Assembly: GCF_937127095.1 (NCBI RefSeq)
Contig: NZ_CAKZLP010000063.1
Span: forward strand, 1 to 50,807
Direction: 5' to 3'
Length of the DNA stretch: 50,807 bases
Source of the DNA: an uncultured Amphritea sp.
GTDB taxonomy: Bacteria > Pseudomonadota > Gammaproteobacteria > Pseudomonadales > Balneatricaceae
The position numbers and the translations under genes are program-made. Each line of letters begins with the position of its first letter. The stretch's first letter is position 1. The notes under the pieces are model-generated. The model saw nothing but the letters and a program-made list of their open reading frames with translations, was not told the origin of the DNA and searched no databases. Shown here piece by piece: positions 29,660-39,079 of the stretch.

Positions 29660-32027
29660 TTTTCATCTCCGCTTGGGTCGTACTTTGCACCACATCACAC
29701 TTTAACAAACAGGCCAGAGCGGGCAGTAACACGAGCGCTCCCAGCATATTCCAGAGGAACATAAAGGTTAGCAGCACGCCCATATCTGCCTGAAACTTGA
29801 TCGGCGAAAACACCCAGAGCACCACCCCGATAGCCAGGGTTAAACCGGTAAAAGCAACCGACTTACCGGTGGTTTTAAGGGTATTCAGATAGGCCTCCTG
29901 CAACGACATCCCCTGCACCAGATAGGTGTTAAGTTTAGAGTAGATATAGATGCCGTAATCGACACCGATACCCACCCCCAGTGCAATCACCGGCAGGGTT
30001 GCCACTTTAACGCCGATACCAAAACTGGCCATCAGCGCCTGACAGAGAATCGAAGTCAGCGCCAGCGGTGCAATAATACAGATCAGGGTTTTAACCGAAC
30101 GGAATGTCAGCAGACACAACAGACCCACCACAGCATACACCCAGGCCAGCATCTGATACTGCGCAGTACCGATCACCTCATTAGTGGCAGCCTCGAAGCC
30201 GGAGTTGCCTGCGGCCATCTCAAAACGGATCTGATCAGAATCATTTTCAGCGGCGAATGACGCTATCTGCCGGGTGAGATTGGTCAGGGTTGCCGCTTTG
30301 TGATCATCGAGAAAGATGATTACCGGCAGCAGCGAACAGGAGGGGTTCATCAACCCGGCAGGCACATAGGAGAGGGAGGCGTTGATCACCAGCTGGTTAC
30401 GGCTGATTGTCCGCCATTTAAGATTGCCCTCGTTCAAACCCGAGGTTACCCGCTTAGACACATCCACCAGCGATACACTCGACTGTACCCCCTCAATATT
30501 GGTCAGGTAGTACTGAAAGCGGTCCACCAGTGACAGCGTGGCAAAGCTGGAGCAGTGATCTGTCTCAGTACCGACCATTACCACAAAGATATCGCTGGAG
30601 GTGGAGTAGTGCTGGGTGATAAAACGGTTATCAACATTGTAGCGGGAGTCCGGACGCAACTCTGGCGCACCGCTATCGAGATCACCGATCTGCAGTTTCT
30701 GCCCCTGATACACCCCACCCACCAATAACACCAGCGCAACGGCAACCGCGACCCGGGCACCTTTTGGTGTGGCAAACCAGGTCAGCAGGCGCCAGACACT
30801 ATGTTGGTTCTGTTCAGCGTTTCGGGCTCTGCGGGTGGCCTGCTCGCCAATCCCCAGCAACGACATAATCACCGGCAACAGAAACAGATTGGTCAGAATA
30901 ATGACCGCAATCCCCAACGATGCCGCAATTGCCAGATCCTGAATAACACGGATCTCGATCACCATCAGGGTAACAAAACCGATGCCATCCGATAGCAGCG
31001 CCGTCAGGCCCGGAATATACAGTGCCCGGAACGCCCGTCGCGCCGCCAGCCAGCTGTCTGCCCCCCGGGCACTTTCGAGCGCGATGGTATTAACAATCTG
31101 CACCCCGTGACTGACCGCTATAGCAAACACCAGAAAGGGTACCAGCATCGAGTAGGGGTCCAGTCCGTAACCCAGCAGTTTCAGCAAGCCCAACTGCCAG
31201 ATCACCGCAATCACCGAGCAAGCGAGCGGCACCAGCGTGCCCGTGATACTGCGGGAATAGAGATAAAGCAGCACCAGCGTAATCAGCAGCGCGATAGCGA
31301 AAAACACTGCTACCTGCGCAGCACCATCGATCAGGTCGCCAACAATCTTGGCAAAGCCGGTGATATGAATCGTAATGTTATCAGACTGATAACGCTCCCG
31401 AATCAGGGTTTCCAGTTGCTGAGACAGCGCCTGGTAATCCAGCTTTTCACCGCTATCCGGATGTTTATCAAACAGCGGTACCTGCACAATCGCCGAGCGG
31501 AAATCATTGGCCACCAACCGCCCCACCTGACCGGAGCGCAGAATATTCAGCTTGACCTGTTCAAGGCTGGCCGCAGAGCCATCATAATTCGGCGGAATTA
31601 CCGGGCCTCCGACAAACCCCTCTTCGGTCACCTCTGTCCAGCGCACATTAGGCGTCCAGATGGAGGTCAGCGCTGACCGGTCAACACCGGGAATAAAAAA
31701 CAACTCATCGGTAATCTTCTGCAGTGTCTGCTGAAACTCAGCGGTAAAGATATCTCCCTCTTTCACCGCCACCGCAACCCGCACACTATTCCCCAGCCCG
31801 GCGAGGTCATCACGGTTTTTGAGGTAGTTCTGCACATACGGATGGGAGGTGGGAATCATCTTTACAAAACTGGCATCAGGTCTGATCTGCACCGCATGCC
31901 AGCCCAGAAACAGGGTCAGCGCTGCAAATATCAGCAATACCGGCAGGCGCCAGTGAAATAGCACCCGCTCAGCAAACTCTTCTGAACCTTTAATCGGCGC
32001 CAACAGGATCTGCGACAACTTATTCAT
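29646..32027 (-). CDS. RND/MMPL family transporter
   Basis: A 793-residue inner-membrane protein. It has an N-terminal membrane helix (about 25-47), a first periplasmic domain, a helix bundle near 230-400 with a sterol-sensing-like segment (AVSHGVQIVNTIALE), a second single helix near 420-440, a second periplasmic domain, and a second bundle near 640-780 (GVGIGVDYGIYIYSKL). This two-fold layout is the MMPL/HpnN type, which moves hydrophobic lipids or sterol-like molecules outward. The Asp in GVDYG is typical for proton coupling. It overlaps the YCF48 gene by eight bases and the stress protein gene by 14. The substrate is unknown; gene context suggests lipids or polyester products. Confidence 0.9.
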   Translation of the reverse strand: MNKLSQILLAPIKGSEEFAERVLFHWRLPVLLIFAALTLFLGWHAVQIRPDASFVKMIPTSHPYVQNYLKNRDDLAGLGNSVRVAVAVKEGDIFTAEFQQTLQKITDELFFIPGVDRSALTSIWTPNVRWTEVTEEGFVGGPVIPPNYDGSAASLEQVKLNILRSGQVGRLVANDFRSAIVQVPLFDKHPDSGEKLDYQALSQQLETLIRERYQSDNITIHITGFAKIVGDLIDGAAQVAVFFAIALLITLVLLYLYSRSITGTLVPLACSVIAVIWQLGLLKLLGYGLDPYSMLVPFLVFAIAVSHGVQIVNTIALESARGADSWLAARRAFRALYIPGLTALLSDGIGFVTLMVIEIRVIQDLAIAASLGIAVIILTNLFLLPVIMSLLGIGEQATRRARNAEQNQHSVWRLLTWFATPKGARVAVAVALVLLVGGVYQGQKLQIGDLDSGAPELRPDSRYNVDNRFITQHYSTSSDIFVVMVGTETDHCSSFATLSLVDRFQYYLTNIEGVQSSVSLVDVSKRVTSGLNEGNLKWRTISRNQLVINASLSYVPAGLMNPSCSLLPVIIFLDDHKAATLTNLTRQIASFAAENDSDQIRFEMAAGNSGFEAATNEVIGTAQYQMLAWVYAVVGLLCLLTFRSVKTLICIIAPLALTSILCQALMASFGIGVKVATLPVIALGVGIGVDYGIYIYSKLNTYLVQGMSLQEAYLNTLKTTGKSVAFTGLTLAIGVVLWVFSPIKFQADMGVLLTFMFLWNMLGALVLLPALACLLKCDVVQSTTQAEMKNVTK

Positions 32028-33141
32028 GGCCAGCCTCCAGCGTCAGCAACCCACCTTCACCCACCAGAACGTATTCTCCCTTCAACGCAACACCTGCACT
32101 GAAAGAGCGTCGCCCGCCACTGTCGAGCGGAGTAAATATCTCACCATCATCACTCTGTAAAATCAGCCCCCCCTGACCCAGCAATACCAGCTTATCAGCC
32201 CCGGCAACCGCACTCAGCAAGGTAACGGAATAACCCGTGTCAACCGGCAACCACTCCAACCCTGTCACTGAACGGTACAAATTCCCCCGCAGCCCCATCA
32301 GATACAATCGGTTTTTGAACTCGGTTATGCCAAAGAAAGAGCCATCATAGGGGGTCTCGATACGACTCCAGCTATCGCCGCCATCGGTCGAACGAAACAA
32401 CAGCCCCGCCTCACCGGCGATATACAGATTGCCCTGGTGGTCTGCGGTGATCGCATTCAGATGGAAGTTATCGGGATTATCCAGACGGTCACCCCAGTAG
32501 GCCCAATTATTACCACCGTCCTCGGTTTTCAGCAACAGACCATAACCCCCCAGTGCAAACCCCTGTTGCGTATCGTCAAACCAGATATCCAGCAACGGTA
32601 CTGTTGCACCGCCTTCCTGCGCCGCGATCGCATCATCGACCAGCCAGGAAATACTATCCAGTTGCTTCGCCAACGATTCATTGTCCGGCTCAGCATCCAA
32701 ACGAAGCTGCAATTGCGCTGCTTTTTCCTGCAATCTCTGCAATCGTAACGCATTAATCTGCACACCATTTAACTGCGTGTGCCAGCTGACACCACCATCA
32801 TCGGTTGCAGCAAGCAGGCCATCATGCCCTGTCAGCCAGCCACGGGAAGGGTCAGCAAAGCAGACAGAGGTAAGCATCACACTAAACGGGGTTTGCTGCT
32901 GCTGCCAGCTGCGCCCCTGGTTCACTGAACGCATCACGATCCCCTGATCACCGACGGCGACCAACTGATCGCCACTGGCCGCAATATCCAGCATCAGTGC
33001 CTGACCGGAACGAGAGGAGAGCAGCGAGGGGGTGTTGAGGCGGTCGAGAACCGGCTCTGCTGAGGCGCAACCTGCCAGCAGACTTAACGGCAGAACAACA
33101 GCCTGGATTAAACAGCGGATGAGTGAGCGGATCGGGTCCAT
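32020..33141 (-). CDS. YCF48-related beta-propeller lipoprotein
   Basis: A 373-residue exported protein. The signal peptide ends in LLAGC, a lipobox with the lipidated Cys near residue 24. The mature part repeats the YCF48/BNR pattern, with Asp-box-like units such as SVNQGRSWQQQQ, TDDGGVSWHTQ, TEDGGNNWAYWG and STDGGDSWSRIE, expected for a seven-bladed propeller. The start MDPIRSL has GGGA six bases upstream; the frame runs seven codons further. It overlaps the RND transporter gene by eight bases. In several gammaproteobacteria I recall YCF48-like and RND genes beside DUF1302/DUF1329, which are far away in this window. Confidence 0.87.
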   Translation of the reverse strand: MDPIRSLIRCLIQAVVLPLSLLAGCASAEPVLDRLNTPSLLSSRSGQALMLDIAASGDQLVAVGDQGIVMRSVNQGRSWQQQQTPFSVMLTSVCFADPSRGWLTGHDGLLAATDDGGVSWHTQLNGVQINALRLQRLQEKAAQLQLRLDAEPDNESLAKQLDSISWLVDDAIAAQEGGATVPLLDIWFDDTQQGFALGGYGLLLKTEDGGNNWAYWGDRLDNPDNFHLNAITADHQGNLYIAGEAGLLFRSTDGGDSWSRIETPYDGSFFGITEFKNRLYLMGLRGNLYRSVTGLEWLPVDTGYSVTLLSAVAGADKLVLLGQGGLILQSDDGEIFTPLDSGGRRSFSAGVALKGEYVLVGEGGLLTLEAGHE

Positions 33142-33529
33142 ACTTTTCCCAGTTATTATCATTATTCAGGAATCAATTTTCGCTTTGACATTAGCATCTA
33201 TCAGTAACGCTCGAAAATAAATGTCTAAGGGCAGGAATCATTAACAAAAACGGTCAGATGCTCAATAACAAATAATGGCAATATTATTAACACTTTCTAC
33301 CAGTGAGCCGAAAAAAAACTCATCAGATCAATTTAACCGCATAAAAGTCCTCTACTTAGATTGCAATTAGTCTATAGCCGGAGGTAGAGTTAGCGACTGC
33401 GACAGAGGTGCTTACATTCTTTCTGTATAATCTGCGAATAGGCTCGAAGCTTACTAAAAGCCGACTATCCTCAGACATCTCCCCTAACAGGGAAGCCTCT
33501 GCAAAGAACAATAAATGGAGATTAGCTCG
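33142..33529. promoter_or_regulatory. Divergent control region of the YCF48 operon and livK
   Basis: 388 gene-free bases. CAATAACAA is at 33263-33271 and a related TTAACAAAAACGG at 33241. A TATAAT at 33426-33431 faces livK and would give a leader of about 90 bases; its -35 is not recognisable. A short frame at 33356-33538 on the minus strand is not supported. Confidence 0.45.
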
Positions 33530-34648
33530 ATGAATCAATTCCGCAAAACATTGCTGAGCCTGAGTACTGCTGTATGCATTATGGGCTTAACCGCTGCTGC
33601 ACAGGCAGACACGCTTAAAATTGGTCTGGCTGGCCCTGCAACGGGTCCTGTTGCTCAGTATGGCGACATGCAAAAGATCGGTGTAATGGCCGCGATTGAA
33701 GATATCAACAACGCTGGCGGCGTTAATGGCATGATGCTCGAAGGTGTTATCTATGACGATGCCTGCGATCCTAAACAAGCTGTCGCTGTCGCTAACAAAA
33801 TCGTTAACGATGGCATCACTCAGGTGGTAGGTCATCTGTGCTCCTCTTCAACTGAACCGGCTACCGACATCTATGAAGAGGAAGGCGTGCTGATGATCAC
33901 TGCAGCCTCTACCTCCCCTTCCATCACGGAGAAAGGCTATAAAATGGTGTTCCGCACCATCGGTCTGGACAGCCTGCAAGGCAGCATGGCGGCGCAGTAT
34001 ATTCTGAATAATGCGAAACCTGCCCGTGTTGCAATTATCCACGATAAGCAGCAATACGGTGAAGGCCTGGCAACAGCGGTACGCGATCAACTGGCCGAGA
34101 ATGACGTTAAAGCGGTGATGTTTGAAGGCGTTACCCCCGGTGACAAAGACTTCTCTGCACTGATCGCTAAACTGAAGAAAGAGAACGTCGACTTCGTTTA
34201 CTACGGTGGTTACCACCCGGAGCTGGGACTGATCCTGCGTCAGTCTGCTGAAAAGGGCTTTAATGCTCAGTTCATGGGGCCTGAAGGGGTAGTTAACTCT
34301 GACCTGGCGAAGATCGCTGGCGATGCGTCCGAAGGCGTACTGGCAACTGCACCGAAAAGCTTCGACCAGAATCCGGTCAACGAAGCGCGTGTAGCGGCGA
34401 TCAAAGCGAAAGGTGAAGACCCAACCGGTCCGTTTGTATTCACCGCCTATGCCGCCGTTGAGGTCATGACCAATGCGATGACAGCGACTAAATCGACTGA
34501 TTCCGAAGCGCTGGCTGAGTATATCCGTACTCACGATTTCGATACTGCGATTGGTAAAGTAAAGTATGACGAGAAGGGCGACCTGACTGAGTCCACCTTC
34601 CTGGTATACCGCTTACACAAGGATGGCTCTAAGTCTCCTGCTGAGTAA
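33530..34648 (+). CDS. livK: Branched-chain amino acid ABC transporter substrate-binding protein
   Basis: A 372-residue periplasmic binding protein of the LivJ/LivK family. The signal peptide (1-26) ends in AQA/D. The mature start LKIGLAGPATGPVAQYG and the YDDACDPKQAVAVANKIV segment, with a Cys matching the later HLCSS disulfide partner, are typical. The start is set at MNQFRK because GGAG lies about ten bases upstream. It heads the livKHMGF operon. Ligands are usually leucine, isoleucine or valine, sometimes other amino acids. Confidence 0.95.
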   Translation: MNQFRKTLLSLSTAVCIMGLTAAAQADTLKIGLAGPATGPVAQYGDMQKIGVMAAIEDINNAGGVNGMMLEGVIYDDACDPKQAVAVANKIVNDGITQVVGHLCSSSTEPATDIYEEEGVLMITAASTSPSITEKGYKMVFRTIGLDSLQGSMAAQYILNNAKPARVAIIHDKQQYGEGLATAVRDQLAENDVKAVMFEGVTPGDKDFSALIAKLKKENVDFVYYGGYHPELGLILRQSAEKGFNAQFMGPEGVVNSDLAKIAGDASEGVLATAPKSFDQNPVNEARVAAIKAKGEDPTGPFVFTAYAAVEVMTNAMTATKSTDSEALAEYIRTHDFDTAIGKVKYDEKGDLTESTFLVYRLHKDGSKSPAE

Positions 34649-34702
34649 TTCAATGTAATATCAATAGATTAGCAAACTGCGGCGCACATGCCGCGGTCCG
34701 CC

Positions 34703-34748
34703 AATCCCGATTCCCTGGTGCCGCGATCCGGCATCGGGGATTCGTTTT
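34703..34748 (+). terminator. Hairpin between livK and livH (partial terminator or RNA stabiliser)
   Basis: AATCCCGAT (34703-34711) pairs with ATCGGGGATT (34733-34742) with one bulge, and TGCCG/CGGCA (34719-34723 with 34729-34733) extends the stem. CGTTTTAT follows. Such hairpins often let the binding-protein gene accumulate more mRNA than the membrane genes (inference). Confidence 0.55.
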
Positions 34749-34763
34749 ATATGGTCCCTGCAA

Positions 34764-35690
34764 ATGTCAGAATTTTCGCTTTATCTGTTGCAACAGCTCA
34801 TTAACGGGCTAACCATCGGCTCCACCTACGCCCTGATCGCCATCGGCTATACAATGGTTTACGGCATCATTGGTATGATCAACTTTGCCCACGGCGAGAT
34901 CTATATGATCGGCTCCTACGTGACATTTATTGTTATCGCAGGCCTGCTGGGCATGGGAATAGTGAGCCTTCCCATCATCCTGGTTATCGCCCTTGTGGTC
35001 GCGATGTTTATCGCCAGCACCTACGGCTGGACAGTCGAACGGGTTGCTTACCGTCCACTACGGGGTTCGAACAGACTGATTCCGCTAATCTCAGCCATCG
35101 GTATGTCTATCTTCCTGCAGAACTTTGTCGTTCTGGCTCAGGGTTCACGGGATGTTGCTCTGCCGCCACAGATTATCGGTGGCTGGAACTTCGGCGATCC
35201 GAGCACCTTTGAGGTCTCCCTCTCTTATATGCAGGTGTTGATCTTTGCTGTCACCTTTATCAGCATGACGCTGCTAACACTGTTTATCTCCCGCTCCCGC
35301 ATGGGACGTGCCTGCCGCGCCTGTTCCGAGGACCTGGGGATGACCAATCTGCTGGGGATCGATACCAATAAAATCATCGCCCTCACCTTTATTGTCGGCG
35401 CGGCACTGGCTGCTATTGCCGGATTGCTGCTGGGCCTCTATTACGGCGTCGTCAACCCATTTGTGGGTTTTATCGCCGGTCTGAAAGCCTTTACCGCAGC
35501 GGTTCTGGGCGGGATCGGATCAATTCCCGGTGCAGTGTTGGGTGGTCTCATTCTCGGTGTCACCGAGGCGATGACCTCAGCGTTTTTTCCATCAGAATAT
35601 AAGGATGTTGTATCGTTCGGCCTGCTGGTGATGATTCTGTTATTCCGTCCAAGCGGACTTCTGGGCAAGCCGGAGGTAGAGAAAGTATGA
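34764..35690 (+). CDS. livH: Branched-chain amino acid ABC transporter permease LivH
   Basis: A 308-residue integral membrane permease. The early [20 protein letters not shown] and [12 protein letters not shown] motifs are the LivH hallmark; later [26 protein letters not shown] is the coupling region that contacts the ATPases. About eight hydrophobic segments are visible. It overlaps livM by four bases (ATGA). Confidence 0.96.
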   Translation: MSEFSLYLLQQLINGLTIGSTYALIAIGYTMVYGIIGMINFAHGEIYMIGSYVTFIVIAGLLGMGIVSLPIILVIALVVAMFIASTYGWTVERVAYRPLRGSNRLIPLISAIGMSIFLQNFVVLAQGSRDVALPPQIIGGWNFGDPSTFEVSLSYMQVLIFAVTFISMTLLTLFISRSRMGRACRACSEDLGMTNLLGIDTNKIIALTFIVGAALAAIAGLLLGLYYGVVNPFVGFIAGLKAFTAAVLGGIGSIPGAVLGGLILGVTEAMTSAFFPSEYKDVVSFGLLVMILLFRPSGLLGKPEVEKV

Positions 35691-36949
35691 CCTCTTCTAA
35701 ACTGTATAATGCAATTTTTGCCGCAGGAATCGCACTCATCCTCGCCTGCCTGATGATTGGGGTTAAACTGGATACCGACAGCAGCGTGTTGGCGGTTAAA
35801 GGCGCAACCGCTGAACAGTGGATATGGATCGCTGTCGGGATCTCAGTGGTGTTTCTATCACAACTGTTCAGCGCTCAGGTCGATGCACTATTCGGTGCCA
35901 TTCCCAAACCCAACTTCAAAGCGGTGCTGCCGCAAGAAAAGAAGATGGCCGTCCTGAAACCCTGGCTGATCTCTGCGGTTATTGTCGGCATGTTAATCTG
36001 GCCGTTTATGGTTTCACGGGGCACTGTTGATCTGGCGACCCTGACACTGATCTACATTATGCTGGGACTGGGACTGAACATTGTGGTAGGCCTTGCCGGC
36101 CTGCTGGATCTGGGTTTTGTCGCATTCTATGCTGTAGGCGCCTACACCTACGCCCTGCTATCGCAATATTTTGGCATGTCATTCTGGGCCTGCCTGCCAA
36201 TCTCAGCAGGACTTGCCGCGCTCTTCGGCTTCCTGTTAGGTTTTCCGGTTTTGCGTCTAAGGGGCGACTATCTGGCAATTGTCACCCTCGGATTTGGTGA
36301 GATTATCCGTATTCTGCTGAATAACTGGACCTCTCTGACCGGTGGTCCTAACGGTATTTCCGGTATCGACAAGCCCACTCTGTTTGGTCTGGAGTTTAAT
36401 CGCCGGGCAAAAGAGGAAGGCGCAATGACCTTCCACGAATACTTTGATATGGATTATTCCAGCTCCTACAAAGTGATCTTTCTCTACCTCATCGCGGTGC
36501 TGCTGGTGATCTGCGTCATCTATCTGATCAACCGCCTGATGCGGATGCCAATTGGCCGTGCCTGGGAAGCCCTGCGGGAAGATGAGATCGCCTGCCGCTC
36601 TCTGGGCCTCAACCGCACCGCAATTAAGCTCTCGGCGTTTACACTGGGTGCCTCAACCGCGGGCTTTGCCGGCTGCTTCTTCGCCGCCCGCCAGGGCTTT
36701 ATCAGTCCCGAGTCGTTCATCTTTATTGAGTCTGCCATCATTCTGGCCATTGTGGTACTCGGCGGTATGGGCTCACAAATGGGGATCATCTTTGCGGCCA
36801 TTATCATGACCATTCTGCCAGAGCTGGCGCGGGAATTCTCCGAATACCGGATGCTGCTATTCGGCCTGCTGATGGTAGTGATGATGCGCTGGCGTCCGGA
36901 AGGACTGGTACCAATAAAACGACCGAACCTGGAGTTGAAACAACAATGA
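35687..36949 (+). CDS. livM: Branched-chain amino acid ABC transporter permease LivM
   Basis: A 420-residue membrane permease. An N-terminal region of about 100 residues with two or three hydrophobic segments is the extension found in LivM but not in LivH. The core follows with [26 protein letters not shown] (split over residues 125-150), [19 protein letters not shown] and the EAL motif in [19 protein letters not shown] that contacts the ATPases. Overlaps of four bases on each side with livH and livG indicate translational coupling. Confidence 0.96.
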   Translation: MTSSKLYNAIFAAGIALILACLMIGVKLDTDSSVLAVKGATAEQWIWIAVGISVVFLSQLFSAQVDALFGAIPKPNFKAVLPQEKKMAVLKPWLISAVIVGMLIWPFMVSRGTVDLATLTLIYIMLGLGLNIVVGLAGLLDLGFVAFYAVGAYTYALLSQYFGMSFWACLPISAGLAALFGFLLGFPVLRLRGDYLAIVTLGFGEIIRILLNNWTSLTGGPNGISGIDKPTLFGLEFNRRAKEEGAMTFHEYFDMDYSSSYKVIFLYLIAVLLVICVIYLINRLMRMPIGRAWEALREDEIACRSLGLNRTAIKLSAFTLGASTAGFAGCFFAARQGFISPESFIFIESAIILAIVVLGGMGSQMGIIFAAIIMTILPELAREFSEYRMLLFGLLMVVMMRWRPEGLVPIKRPNLELKQQ

Positions 36950-37713
36950 GTCAGTTACTGCTGGATGTAAACGGCCTGACCATGCGCTTCGGCGGCCTGG
37001 TAGCGGTAAACGGCGTAAACCTGAAGGTTAAGAATCGCCAGATCGTTTCAGTCATAGGCCCGAACGGTGCGGGTAAAACCACCGTATTTAACTGTCTGTC
37101 AGGTTTTTATATTCCCACAGAGGGCAGCGTCATGCTGAAAAACCAGCAGATTGCCGGACTGAAAGATTATCAGATTTCCCGTAAGGGGCTGGTACGCACC
37201 TTTCAGCACGTCCGTCTGTTTCAGAAGATGACGGTGATTGAGAATATGCTGGTTGCCCAGCACCGCCATTTGAATACCAACCTATTTTCCGGTTTACTCA
37301 AAACGCCGAACTATCGGCGCCTGGAAAAAGACGCAATGGAGCATGCCGCTCACTGGCTGAAAGAGGTGCGACTGCTGGACTATGCGAATCGTGAAGCGGG
37401 TAACCTGTCTTACGGACAGCAGCGCCGTCTTGAGATTGCCCGTTGCATGGTCACCCAGCCTGAACTGCTGATGCTGGACGAACCGGCTGCGGGTCTCAAC
37501 CCCAACGAAACCAAAGAACTGGATGAACTGATCATCAGCCTACGCGATGAACATGAGATATCTATTCTGCTGATCGAACACGATATGAGCCTGGTTATGG
37601 GCATCTCCGATCATATCTACGTGATTGCACAGGGCACGCCGTTAGCTGACGGCAATGCCGAGCAGATCAAGGGCAATCCCGATGTCATCAAAGCTTATCT
37701 CGGGGAGGAATAA
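36946..37713 (+). CDS. livG: Branched-chain amino acid ABC transporter ATP-binding protein LivG
   Basis: A 255-residue ABC ATPase. Walker A is GPNGAGKTT, the signature is [13 protein letters not shown], Walker B is [13 protein letters not shown], and the switch His is in [10 protein letters not shown]. The AAGLNP Walker B flank and the C-terminal VIKAYLGEE mark LivG. The start overlaps the livM stop by four bases; livF follows after one base. Confidence 0.96.
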   Translation: MSQLLLDVNGLTMRFGGLVAVNGVNLKVKNRQIVSVIGPNGAGKTTVFNCLSGFYIPTEGSVMLKNQQIAGLKDYQISRKGLVRTFQHVRLFQKMTVIENMLVAQHRHLNTNLFSGLLKTPNYRRLEKDAMEHAAHWLKEVRLLDYANREAGNLSYGQQRRLEIARCMVTQPELLMLDEPAAGLNPNETKELDELIISLRDEHEISILLIEHDMSLVMGISDHIYVIAQGTPLADGNAEQIKGNPDVIKAYLGEE

Positions 37714-37714
37714 G

Positions 37715-38416
37715 ATGCTGCTGATCGAAAATGTAAACACCCACTACGGACAGATTCAGGCACTGCATGATGTCAGCATTGAGATCAATCAGGGTGAGAT
37801 TATCACCCTGATCGGTGCCAACGGGGCAGGCAAAACAACCCTGATGATGACCATCTGTGGCGATCCCAAAGCGTCCTCCGGCAAGGTCACCTTTGAAGGC
37901 GAAGAGCTGGGGCAGTTCAATACCCCGGAGATTATGCGCAAAGGACTGGCCATCGTTCCTGAAGGACGACGGGTCTTCAGTGCCATGACAGTGGAGGAAA
38001 ATCTCTATATGGGGTCATACTTCCGCACCAACGAGCAGGCTGCAGAAACCATTAAGTATGTCCTCGATCTGTTCCCTCGCTTAGAAGAGCGCTTTAAGCA
38101 GCGCGCCGGAACGATGTCAGGTGGCGAACAACAGATGCTCGCCATTGGCCGGGCATTGATGAGTAAACCCCGCTTGCTGCTGCTGGACGAGCCATCACTG
38201 GGACTGGCACCGATTATTATCAAACAGATTTTCGATATTATCGAGCGTCTGCGGGATGAGGGCGTCACTATCTTTCTGGTAGAGCAGAACGCTAACCAGG
38301 CACTGCGGATAGCTGATCGGGGCTATGTACTGGAAAATGGTCGAATCGTTAAAACCGACTCCGGTGCTAACCTGCTAACCGATGAGTCGGTGAGGCAAGC
38401 CTACCTCGGCGGCTAA
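37715..38416 (+). CDS. livF: Branched-chain amino acid ABC transporter ATP-binding protein LivF
   Basis: A 233-residue ABC ATPase. Walker A is GANGAGKTT, the signature is MSGGEQQMLAIGR, Walker B is LLLLDEPSLGLAP, and the Q-loop region is IVPEGRRVF, all as in LivF. The start MLLIENVNTHYG has GGGGAGGAATAAG upstream, a very strong ribosome binding site; the open frame runs 20 codons further into livG. Last gene of the operon, followed by a strong terminator. Confidence 0.96.
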   Translation: MLLIENVNTHYGQIQALHDVSIEINQGEIITLIGANGAGKTTLMMTICGDPKASSGKVTFEGEELGQFNTPEIMRKGLAIVPEGRRVFSAMTVEENLYMGSYFRTNEQAAETIKYVLDLFPRLEERFKQRAGTMSGGEQQMLAIGRALMSKPRLLLLDEPSLGLAPIIIKQIFDIIERLRDEGVTIFLVEQNANQALRIADRGYVLENGRIVKTDSGANLLTDESVRQAYLGG

Positions 38417-38447
38417 ACGCCAGCTGAAAACGTCACCAAAAAGAGAC

Positions 38448-38477
38448 AAAAACCAGCCACAGGGCTGGTTTTTTTAT
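38448..38477 (+). terminator. Rho-independent terminator of livKHMGF
   Basis: Stem AAAAACCAGCC / GGCTGGTTTTT with an ACAG loop, followed by a run of T. It lies about 30 bases after the livF stop codon. Confidence 0.93.
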
Positions 38478-38605
38478 TTTCCTGTTCTCATAACAACAAG
38501 CATTCCCCCCTAAAGCTGACCGAAATCATGCATAAGTGCTGTTATCGTTTCCAAAACAGTGACTTACATCAACGTTTTTTATCCATAAGTTTTGTGCTAA
38601 GATAA

Positions 38606-38644
38606 GTCGCATATATACGACACAAAAAGTCATCAAAAATGACT
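38606..38644. promoter_or_regulatory. Two dyads upstream of the zinc-ribbon/activator genes
   Basis: GTCG-CATATATA-CGAC (38606-38621) and AGTCAT-CAAAA-ATGACT (38628-38644) lie in tandem in the 340-base gap 38417-38756, which has no gene apart from the liv terminator. They are about 115-150 bases before the small ORF and may be operator sites, perhaps for autoregulation. Their sequences do not clearly match the dyads upstream of the CoA-transferase. Confidence 0.4.
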
Positions 38645-38756
38645 CATTTATGTCACACATAAGCTACACTGATTAAAAAACACACAGAACCACTGCTGCA
38701 AAAGGACTTCTCCACAGCAGAATCAGTATTCCGAAGACCGTTTTGAGGTAAACCAA

Positions 38757-38954
38757 ATGACATGTCTATGCCCACAGTGCAAGTCACTACTGGAACATCA
38801 AAGCATCAGTCTGCACAGCCGTCTCGCTGAAGTAAAACATATCCATAACAACACCCTCTATGTGTGCAAGGATTGTTCTGCGCAGATCGGTCTGGTGAGC
38901 GTGCCACACAGCTGGCAGCTGATGCCGTACTCCGAGAACCAGAAAGTCGCCTGA
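38757..38954 (+). CDS. Small zinc-ribbon-like protein upstream of sigma-54 activator
   Basis: A 65-residue protein with C3, C5 and C8 (CLCPQC) and C37-x2-C40 (VCKDC), a two-knuckle CxxC arrangement that would bind one zinc. The ribosome binding site GAGG lies eight bases before the ATG, better than most here. The CDS ends 125 bases before the activator start and is co-directional, so the two are likely co-transcribed. I do not recognise the family. A regulatory partner role is inferred only from position. Confidence 0.65.
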   Translation: MTCLCPQCKSLLEHQSISLHSRLAEVKHIHNNTLYVCKDCSAQIGLVSVPHSWQLMPYSENQKVA

Positions 38955-39079
38955 TTTTCTGCCTGACGCGCCAGCCCGGTAAGGATGGCGCGCAGACTCT
39001 TTACAGGTTTGATATTTCTGCCATTGCGCCGTTAATTCTGGCACACTGGCCTGCACCTACAGATAAGTGCAGAGACCCG

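Noticed and set aside
39039..39054. TGGCACACTGGCCTGC just before the activator gene, resembling a sigma-54 promoter
   Set aside because: The GG and GC are separated by 11 bases instead of the required 10.
38864..39079. Extension of the activator frame upstream of MSQLETL
   Set aside because: It overlaps the zinc-ribbon gene in another frame, has no ribosome binding site and adds sequence unlike the family.
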